Of a DNA stretch of 64,000 nucleotides, positions 57,597 to 64,000 are shown one piece after another (positions within the stretch are counted from its first letter, which is position 1; each line of letters begins with the position of its first letter). A model generated the notes under the pieces. That model searched no databases, was not told the origin of the DNA, and worked only from the letters and a program-made list of their open reading frames with translations. Position numbers and translations under genes: made by a program. Origin of the DNA: Symbiodinium natans (Eukaryota; Sar; Dinophyceae; Suessiales; Symbiodiniaceae); contig CAJNDS010002600.1 of assembly GCA_905221605.1 (NCBI GenBank), positions 257,501 to 321,500 of the forward strand, written 5' to 3'.

Positions 57597-59360
57597 CTTT
57601 GCACATGCGATCTGCGACGACTTTGGCAAGTTTTGGTCTCGGAAATGAGGATCGAAGAGGGAGCTGGACTTCTGGGCGTGTGTCTCTACGTGCTGTTTGT
57701 ACATACTGCACACAAGTTGCCTCGGGTGGAATTGTTTCTGAATGAAATGCTTCCTGCGGCGGTGGGTTTAGTTCTTCAGAGTCTAGATCTGATGACATAG
57801 TAATATCGTTACTTCGTAGCATAGCAATATAGCAACATAGTCATGTTGTAGTATAGTAGTAAATACCATGGACTAGTCATAAAACTAGTAATATGAATAA
57901 GATAGTAATAAGATGAGTAATCCAAGAATCTCATCGGGCAGGAAGCTTTCTTCAGGTCTCGGTTCGCTGACCTGGCTGCCAGTTGGGTGCCCCACCGGTC
58001 AGCAGAACCAAAAAAAGGAGCCACCAGCGGAACCGCGCTGTTGCGGATGCGACGTTACTAGCCCTAAACCCTAAACCCGAAACCCTAAACCCTAAACCCG
58101 CCAAGATCCCTTGGCAAAGGGGTGGGGGGCTGTTCTAAGCTTGGGGCCCTTTTGGGTGCCTGAATCTAAGGGTAGCTACACGGTCACACGGGCCCGCAAT
58201 ATGGCCCCTTACCTGCGTTAACGGGTTCTGATGTGTGGGCCCTTGGGTTTCATAGATTATAGAAGAGGCATAGAAGGGGTCCCCTTTTAAGGGCCCATAC
58301 TAAGGGACCATGAAACTACCCCTGAGAGTGAATGAAACTGTCGTTACCAGAGAGCCTCAGTTGCAACCACCCTCGATTGCAAGGTGCCTCAACTCTCGCC
58401 CTGGCAGCCCTAGCAACTGCCCAGGTGGCGGCGTCCTGTCCCTACCTTTTGCCATGAGCCAGCCGGGACCTTTCAGCGCTTGGAGCGTTCCGACCGTGAG
58501 CGTTGCTCAAGAGATATACGTATACAGGACTAGTGTCTAGTCACAGGAGATCATGGTGAAGCTCCCTCGTTTCCCTCGATTCATTTTGGCCAGCGAATCT
58601 CCTACAGTTTTTTCCGCTGAGGTTCAGAAGACGTCCGCCCTAGTATAGTGTTTAGCCTTCATCGAAGAAGCCCAGGGAAACCATCTGATTCTCATCCCAA
58701 GTGCCATAGGACTTGAACGGTGCGGACTGGATCCTCAGGGTAGCATAGGGGCCATATTCGGAGTACATGAAAGGGAACCGTTAGGGGTATAATCTTGGGG
58801 CTGCGAGTCTTCATCCCTTGGCCCTCGGATTGATAAGGTCAAAGGTCGCGCTTTCGTAGGGACCCCCACGTCAAGCTTGCCAGGCTATTCAGGACCGTGT
58901 GACTGTTTGGGGCTAAACTCCCATAAACTCATCGCTACACCCTCAAACATCAATGAAAAGGAAAGCGCTAGACACTCTTGAAAATCTCGGAAAATCTAGA
59001 AACCTGATGATCCAAGAATCCACAAGCACCCCGACACCCCATAAACAAATAACAACAAATAGCAATACAAACGCCAAAAAAGTCTGAAGCCCTGAATTCC
59101 CTTAGCGCATCCGAAGAAAGCCCCTGGAATCTCTAGAAAACCTGAAGCACTCAAAAAGTACTCACAACAACCCTAACCCTAAACCGTAAACCATCAAAGC
59201 AGCCCAAAGAGCCTCTTAGGACAAAAACCTTAAACCCTAAACCCTAAACCTAAACCCTAAACCCTAAACCCTAAACCCTAAACCCTAAACCCTAAACCCT
59301 AAACCCTAAACCCTAAACCCTAAACCTAAACCCTACACCCTAAACAAAGTTTTTATTGAG
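57597..59360. other. Downstream of the GH3 gene: untranslated region and repeats
   Basis: 57770-57910 has an irregular ATAG/AACATAG repeat. CCCTAAA units occur at 58058-58100 and a 118 bp array at 59228-59346. A dispersed repeat with GGGTCCCCTTTTAAGGGCCC lies near 58270. A 76-codon frame at 58310-58540 is unsupported. Confidence 0.5.
59228..59346 (-). repeat. Interstitial telomere-type array (CCCTAAA)n
   Basis: About 16 units with two units shortened to CCTAAA. Confidence 0.9.
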
Positions 59361-59424
59361 GTGCGGCTTGGTGCTCGGGACGATGTGCTTGGTGCTTTCC
59401 GCCGTGGCCAGCGCCAGGGACTCA
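59361..59424 (+). CDS. Candidate exon with transmembrane segment
   Basis: Follows TATTGAG|G and ends GACTCA|GCCAGG (GC donor). Reads CGLVLGTMCLVLSAVASARD then S, a hydrophobic helix. Preceded at once by a telomere array. No partner exon fixed. Confidence 0.4.
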
Positions 59425-59450
59425 GCCAGGAACCCCAAACCCTTAACCTG

Positions 59451-59545
59451 AATCCCCCTTGGGATTTATTTTTTGTTTATATAAAACCCAAGAGGGATAT
59501 TAAAAATACTAGTTTTGTTAAGGTTCTAAGGGGAGTGTAGTAAAA
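59451..59545. mobile_element. Introner-like element, copy 2
   Basis: Runs from CCCCCTTGGGATTTATTTTT to GGTTCTAAGGGGAGTG, the same ends and the internal TTATATAAAACCCAAGA as GH3 intron 9. AACCT occurs on both sides (59447 region and 59537 region), a possible 5 bp target duplication. It is adjacent to, but not shown to be inside, a gene. Confidence 0.6.
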
Positions 59546-59751
59546 CCTCCACCCTTAAACTGAACCGCCCTCCAATGCAGACGTGGTCAGTGCTCTGGAA
59601 GTTACCTAAGGGCTTAACATAACAAGTTAGGATCTATTTCGGGTACCTACTATCATATCATCGTACGGGGTCGTATATTCAGAGCTCCCCAAAACAAACC
59701 ATAGGTAGACATAATTAGCCCAAATGAGGGTCGCTTTTTGGGCAACCCCAA

Positions 59752-60080
59752 AGGAGGTCTGCATTCCGGCATGACGCCCGAACGGCACCAGAATGCAGCG
59801 AGTTGGCCATGGGCGCGTTTGTGGCAGGAATACACACCCGCATACGGAAAGAACTACGGTGCGAAGAGAAGCCAACAGCCAACCATCCCAACCAAGTTCA
59901 GGCTTCCCAAAAAGTGAGCACGCTGGTTATTGGAGCACTGATGCTCAGTTCGTTCCGTATGAAGATGTGGGGAAGCAGGACTCGGCTAGAGGCTCACGAC
60001 TAGGATCGGTTGAGCTGGATGTTGTTCCATGCAAGCATCTAGTTCACCTTATGACGCACACAGGAGGCCCGCTGCAATGA
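59752..60080 (+). pseudogene. Coding-like segment open in three frames, possible decayed gene
   Basis: Frame one reads GMTPERHQNAASWPWARLWQ and YTPAYGKNYGAKRSQQ up to a TGA at 59918. Another reads EHAGYWSTDAQFVPYEDVGK and on to a TGA at 60078. A third reads MGAFVAGIHTRIRKELRCEE. The first two could be one protein broken by an indel at the A5 run near 59912. No family recognised. Confidence 0.3.
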
Positions 60081-60187
60081 TATTGAACACCACCATCCGA
60101 TAAAACCAAAATTTGTTCATGATGTTGCATTCAAGGCGCGAAGGGCGCCGATGTACAAAGCTGCAGAGTTCGCCATCTGCATCCATA

Positions 60188-60290
60188 TCCCCCTTGTGAA
60201 GTGTTTTGTATTTTTGTGTATATAACACCCAAGAGGATATTATATATATTATTTGTATTAAGGCTATTAAGGTTCTAAGGGGAGTATAGA
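60188..60290. mobile_element. Introner-like element, copy 3
   Basis: Starts ATATCCCCCTTGTG and ends CTAAGGGGAGTATAGAC, with internal TATATAACACCCAAGAGGAT. The inverted ends ATATCCCCCTT and AAGGGGAGTAT are the clearest of the three copies. Confidence 0.6.
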
Positions 60291-60419
60291 CATGAATCTG
60301 GACTGCTGATGCAGCTTCCGGAAGTCCCAACCTCCGACCTCCAATTGCATGCTTGCTTAGAATTCCAGCCGCTCCTCTTCCTCTAACTTCGCCGCGGTCA
60401 ACATCTGGCATGGTTAGCA

Positions 60420-60547
60420 ATGTCCACAAGACATGCTGTGTGCCATGCTGTTGTGTTCGGCCAGCTGTGCGATGAGGCGTGGACTCTCTCCATGCTTGTG
60501 GACTGCGCGAGGGCGACAGGTCGCAGCCTCAAAGCCAAGTCGGAAAG
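60420..60547 (+). CDS. Ten-exon gene, exon 1
   Basis: ATG start, reads MSTRHAVCHAVVFGQLCDEA then WTLSMLVDCARATGRSLKAK; ends GAAAG|GTAGTC. Confidence 0.5.
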
Positions 60548-62020
60548 GTAGTCGAGTTTGGGGCAAAGTCGCAGAAGCAACTTCGCACTGCGGATCACAA
60601 AGAAGAGGGATTTTGGGAGGATAGAGTACCCAAATCCCAATCCGGAATGGGGGTGGATGCCACCCCTTCCTGCTTCGATGCCACACAACGGCTCTGCGAA
60701 GTGGAATGAGCTGGCAGTGCCAGCCAAGAGCTGCCTTAGAGCAAGACAAATGCATCTCAAGCTCAGCTGGATCTGCCCCAAGAAGCCCCCTAAACCCTAA
60801 ACCCTAAACCCTAAGCCCTAAACCATGTACTGCATGAGAAGGCCGGGATAGCTTTGAGTTGGTGGGCCACGCGGCTTTCGGCGAAGTCAGCCAGAAGGTT
60901 CGTGTGCATAGCACTCGAATGCACTCCCAGTTTCCGGCCTACTAAAAGCACGTATTAAGTGTACCAGTAAGTGTATCTGGATGTTACGTCACAATGGATA
61001 CACGCAGAATCGCGGGAAGCTGCTTTGAACACATGGAAAGTTGAGTGGGCTTGTCATGCTTGCTCTGCACTTACAGGCGACGATCGCCCAGCACTTAGAG
61101 AAGCTGTTGATTTGCATGGGCCCTTTGTTGAGCCATGCACCCGCCTATGCCAGTTTCGGTGGGAGCATGCTGACGATTAGCTCACACTCACGCAACTGTC
61201 CTGAAGGCCTTGGTCTTCATGATCTGCTGGTTGACGAAGATCGCCTACTTTGTCTTGCTCACCGATCTCTTGGCCAGGACCTCAAAAACCCGCTGGCAAA
61301 CAGGTAGAAGGTGTGTGTTCAGTCTGTTAAACCCTAAACCCTAAACCCTAAACCCTACTCGTAATTAGTAAGTTTCGGCGTTTCGTGAGATGGTACTGTA
61401 GCCAGGCCTGCATAAGTTTGAATCTTCAGGTGCCAGTGGCTGAGCTGATCGCGCATGCAACTCAGAATGTTCTGCGTGGCAGTGAAGGGTTTCAGGAATT
61501 AGGGTTTAGGGGTTAAGGGTTTAGGGTTTAGGGTTTAGGGAATCTTAGGGTTCATTTTAGTTTGCAAGGTCTACCCCCTGAACCTTGAGTCCGGCTAACA
61601 CCCCGTGCGATGCAGCAGGGTGCTACGAATGAGGAGCGCAAGCCTTGCAACGAGGCCGTCGAGGTCGTGCGATTGCTATATGCCCGCAACGGCGTGCACA
61701 ACAAGCGTTTCTCCACGACCCTGGTGCTCGCAGTTCGCCGGGGGGGCATGCTGAGGTCACGGACCTGAGGTCACAGCCCCACCATGAAACGAAGGCGCAT
61801 CTCCTCTCAGGCATGAGCCTGGAGAAAGCCCAACATCACCCAGGTCTGTGACTCACCCTAAACCCTAAACCCTAAACCCTAAACCCTAAACCCTAAACCC
61901 CTAAACCCTAAACTCCTGAAATTCAAGGTTCTCAGTGACAATCCGTCAGCCCTTGAGTCGGACCTAGCAGCTGCATCGGGGGTTTTAGGGTTTAGGGCTT
62001 AGGGCTTAGGGTTTTCTTTT

Positions 62021-62056
<36 letters not shown>

Positions 62057-62964
62057 CGTCTTGTGCTGTCAGCACAAGGTGGAGGGGCAATGCAGATAAA
62101 TGCAGATAAAGACTTAAGCTTGCTGCGGTGCCTCAAGCAGCAAAGTTGTCGCAACCTCCCAGCTCGAAATGAAGTAAAGTGCTTGTACCCGAAAACGCGA
62201 CTAGGCTGCAGAACATCCGCAAGCTCCACCCAAAACCATCATCATAGGGGGTTGAGTCTACGGGCCACCCCAATGCTAAGCCGTTCCCCTAAACCTTCAA
62301 CCCCAAAATCCCCCCTCTTGCTCGAGGCCCGGCTTACGCACGGCCTACACTCCGGAGACGACCCGGCGGATTGCCTTGGGCCCTGGTGGTTTTGAGGGTT
62401 CAGGGGTTTGGGGGGGTGTGCCGGGGGGGATTTTTTTGTGCCACATCAGCCTTGTCTCTCCATCGTCATGTACCACACTTCTGTGTCTGGCCCTAAACCC
62501 GAAACCCTAAAAACTAAACCCTAAAGCCTAAACCCTACACCCTAAACCCTAAACCCTAAACCCTCGCGCTGCGCATGACTCTCCGATTCAGGTTGTTTGC
62601 GTCGCCGCTCTGTTCCTTTCGCCCATGTGCTTCAGGAGAACCTTGGCCACCATGAATTTTGGGATTTCATTAGGGCTTAGAGTTTGGGGCTTAGGGTTTC
62701 CGGTTTAGGGTTTAGGATTGTAGTTTTGGGCTCGGCCCGACAGACACCTGCTGAGGGCGGAGCCCTGTATCCGATGAAGCCAAACCCGAAATCCGAAGCC
62801 CCAACAACTCCGAACTCCCAGATGCGCTTCCCGGTTTGGGGTTGAGGGTTTAGGGTTTAGGGTTTAAGGTTAGGGTTTAGGGTTTAGGGTTTAGGCTACA
62901 GGAGCAGCCGTTGTTTCTGCCAACTTGTCGATATTGCGGGATCCATTGTACGCAGGCAGCGAAG
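60420..62964 (+). CDS. Newly reconstructed gene, at least ten exons, unrecognised protein with C-terminal CxxC motif
   Basis: Exons: 60420-60547, 60620-60740, 60842-60880, 61077-61295, 61430-61483, 61619-61745, 61811-61827, 61928-61981, 62636-62674, 62902-62964. All nine acceptors are AG|G; donors are two GT, seven GC and one GA. All phases match and no stop interrupts the 287 codons. Protein segments include MSTRHAVCHAVVFGQLCDEA, IEYPNPNPEWGWMPPLPASM, AGIALSWWATRLS, ATIAQHLEKLLICMGPLLSH, VPVAELIAHATQNVLRGS, NEAVEVVRLLYARNGVHNKR, VLSDNPSALESDLAAASG, ENLGHHEFWDFIR and EQPLFLPTCRYCGIHC. Exon 7 is only 17 nt. The product is helical and ends, as far as seen, in a Cys-rich CRYCGIHC patch that could bind zinc. 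It continues 3' of 62964. Function unknown. Confidence 0.55.
60620..60740 (+). CDS. Ten-exon gene, exon 2
   Basis: Follows TTGGGAG|G; reads IEYPNPNPEWGWMPPLPASM then PHNGSAKWNELAVPAKSCLR; ends CTTAGA|GCAAGA, a strong GC donor. Confidence 0.5.
60842..60880 (+). CDS. Ten-exon gene, exon 3
   Basis: Follows ATGAGAAG|G; reads AGIALSWWATRLS; ends CTTTCG|GCGAAG. Confidence 0.5.
61077..61295 (+). CDS. Ten-exon gene, exon 4
   Basis: Follows CTTACAG|G; 73 codons starting ATIAQHLEKLLICMGPLLSH and ending HRSLGQDLKNPL; ends CCGCTG|GCAAAC. A GT donor at 61304 is the alternative but breaks the next frame. Confidence 0.6.
61430..61483 (+). CDS. Ten-exon gene, exon 5
   Basis: Follows ATCTTCAG|G; reads VPVAELIAHATQNVLRGS; ends GGCAGT|GAAGGG (GA donor). 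Confidence 0.5.
61619..61745 (+). CDS. Ten-exon gene, exon 6
   Basis: Follows TGCAGCAG|G; reads GATNEERKPCNEAVEVVRLL then YARNGVHNKRFSTTLVLAVR; ends CGGGGG|GCATGC. Confidence 0.55.
61811..61827 (+). CDS. Ten-exon gene, exon 7 (17 nt microexon)
   Basis: Follows CCTCTCAG|G; completes Gly and reads MSLEK; ends GAGAAA|GCCCAA. Confidence 0.4.
61856..61910 (-). repeat. Telomere-type array inside an intron of the ten-exon gene
   Basis: About eight CCCTAAA units between exons 7 and 8, ending 17 bp before the exon 8 acceptor. Confidence 0.88.
61928..61981 (+). CDS. Ten-exon gene, exon 8
   Basis: Follows ATTCAAG|G; reads VLSDNPSALESDLAAASG; ends TCGGGG|GTTTTA at the edge of a telomere-like repeat. 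Confidence 0.55.
62022..62056. repeat. Poly-G tract
   Basis: About 33 G residues inside the 654 bp intron 61982-62635. The following frame (MQINADKDLSLLRCLKQQ) is open but was not needed in the gene model. Confidence 0.85.
62492..62565 (-). repeat. Telomere-type array (CCCTAAA variants)
   Basis: About ten units with variants, in the intron before exon 9. Confidence 0.8.
62636..62674 (+). CDS. Ten-exon gene, exon 9
   Basis: Follows a pyrimidine-rich stretch and GCTTCAG|G; reads ENLGHHEFWDFIR; ends ATTAGG|GCTTAG. Confidence 0.5.
62902..62964 (+). CDS. Ten-exon gene, exon 10
   Basis: Follows GGCTACAG|G; in phase reads EQPLFLPTCRYCGIHCTQAA then K; ends GCGAAG|GCTAAG. Confidence 0.5.
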
Positions 62965-63194
62965 GCTAAGGATGTAGATTCTGATGGCTTTAAAAGATGA
63001 GACCTTTAGGGGGCCACCCTCTAATAACAAAAGAACGCAACAAGCTGGACTGACCGTAAACATCACGGAAGGATGCCGAAAGGCCGAAGCACCCAAATAC
63101 AACCAACCCCCGGAAACAGAGCAAATCCAAGAAACATCCCAGTAGCACAAGGAAAGAAGAAATGCAGCGAACACCAAAATGTGTGTGTACAAAT

Positions 63195-63300
63195 GCAAAA
63201 GTTCGATGTGGGAGTGTACAAAAATAGGGGACCCCAAAAATGAAAACCCAAATAGTAGGATTCCTTATGAAAAGAGGGTACCCCTACTTTTAAAACCCCA
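63195..63300. repeat. Dispersed repeat
   Basis: AAAAATAGGGGACCCCAAAA and AGTAGGATTCCTTAT, then GGGTACCCCTACTTTTAAAA; shared in part with 8500-8560 and 52720-52790. Confidence 0.45.
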
Positions 63301-63332
63301 TGTACAGAGAGCTATAGGCCCCTCAACCTAAG

Positions 63333-63392
63333 GCAGCCTCTCCGCCCTGCGCTTCATGTGCTTCGCGAGCGTCGCCAGCGTCGGGGTGCCCG
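63333..63392 (+). CDS. Candidate exon near the 3' end of the ten-exon gene
   Basis: Follows ACCTAAG|G and ends CCCG|GTACAG. One frame reads SLSALRFMCFASVASVGVP and would join a small last exon at 63502-63527 (GSLKDSG then TGA). The frame expected from exon 10 is also open but compositionally poorer, so whether it belongs to that gene is open. Confidence 0.4.
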
Positions 63393-63411
63393 GTACAGTA
63401 GAGCCCCAGAC

Positions 63412-63486
63412 CCTAAACCCCAAACCCTAAACCCCTAACCCTCAACCCTAAACCCTAAACCTTAAACCCTAAACCCTAAACCCTAA
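63412..63486 (-). repeat. Telomere-type array (CCCTAAA variants)
   Basis: About ten units, several of them variant. Confidence 0.85.
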
Positions 63487-63529
63487 GAAACCGTTGCAGA
63501 GGCGGCTCCCTGAAGGACAGCGGGTGACG

Positions 63530-64000
63530 GGATCAGGGTCCCGGAAGGCTCCACTATCCCCTAAGTGGGTTTAGGGTTTACGTAGGGTTTAAGGGAAAAG
63601 CCCTCAAAATGAGAGTGGGGTCCTGCTATAATCTTCCCGAAAATCAAGGGACACTGGAGTCTCTGGCTAGGGCTCCTCAACCATTCCTAGCTCAGCTTTT
63701 GTGGGCCGGGCCCTGAACCCTAAAACGCCTAAACCCTAAACTAATTACTAAACCTACGCAAACCTGAGGCTTTTCAAAACCTATGAGGTCGGGGGTGGCT
63801 TCGGGCAATATCGGGTGCTTGGGAAGGGTTCAGGTTAGTCTAGGGGTCGAAATCATCGCAAATCGTATTCCCTCATGGTCCCTTTTTAATGCTACCCCAG
63901 GCTCTATTCTAATTCCGAAGGCCCCTAGATGACAACCCTAAACCCCAAACCCCAAACCCTGTTCTAGCTACTTAGGCCCCTAGAAACTATATACTGTCGA
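63530..64000. other. Window end, no recognised gene
   Basis: Degenerate telomere units and GC-mixed sequence; no open frame of note on either strand. Confidence 0.5.

Noticed and set aside
61304-61310. GTAGAA donor ending exon 4 of the ten-exon gene at 61303
   Set aside because: It gives phase 2 and a stop in the next exon; the GC donor at 61296 gives an open, natural junction.
1-64000. CRISPR arrays, bacterial operons, tRNA and rRNA genes
   Set aside because: The regular repeats are telomere-type without spacers, there are no Shine-Dalgarno-led operons, and no cloverleaf or rRNA core sequence was recognised.

Overview
The window reads as nuclear DNA of a dinoflagellate, most likely a Symbiodiniaceae-type genome. 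Four things point there: plant-type telomere repeats (TTTAGGG/CCCTAAA) scattered as interstitial arrays on both strands; short exons that nearly all begin with G after an AG acceptor (AG|G); many GC and some GA splice donors beside GT; and a large Ty1/copia-type retroelement with extra reading frames. No bacterial features, CRISPR, rRNA or tRNA genes were recognised.

Layout. 1-13 kb: telomere-like repeats, an intronless multi-pass membrane protein (3214-3933), MITEs and scattered candidate exons, then a gene for a tail-anchored protein (11633-12906) with one probable frameshift. 13-29 kb: isolated exon-sized coding segments among telomere-like arrays, homopolymer G/C tracts and dispersed 85-170 bp repeats; the clearest gene is a two-exon 3' end at 18599-19939. 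29.6-57.6 kb: one secreted glycosidase gene (WSC domain plus glycoside hydrolase family 3), reconstructed here as 14 exons; twelve of its thirteen junctions restore the frame and protein motifs exactly. Its intron 6 is about 21 kb because a full-length LTR retrotransposon (31576-52288) sits in it. 57.6-64 kb: more repeats and a newly reconstructed gene of at least ten exons (60420-62964).

The retrotransposon is 20,713 bp, several times the usual copia size. It has 289 bp LTRs differing at one base, a 5 bp target duplication (TTTAG) cut from a telomere-like repeat, a candidate primer-binding site and a G-rich polypurine tract. ORF1 encodes Gag with two CCCH zinc fingers and an aspartic protease. 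ORF2 encodes integrase, reverse transcriptase and RNase H, followed by about 1,100 residues of extra sequence with a methyltransferase-like module. ORF3 (about 2,300 residues) has zinc-binding motifs and a domain that closely matches the motif pattern of the Tpt1/KptA RNA 2'-phosphotransferase family. A short palindromic motif (TTCGGNNCCNCCGG-like) recurs through the LTRs, coding and non-coding parts of the element.

Splicing and mobile DNA are tightly linked here. GH3 intron 9 is exactly one inverted-repeat element flanked by a GCACC duplication whose left copy supplies the GC donor, which is the structure expected of a newly gained introner. Other GH3 introns carry another short dispersed repeat family. 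A hAT-like MITE family with 8 bp target duplications is present in three copies.
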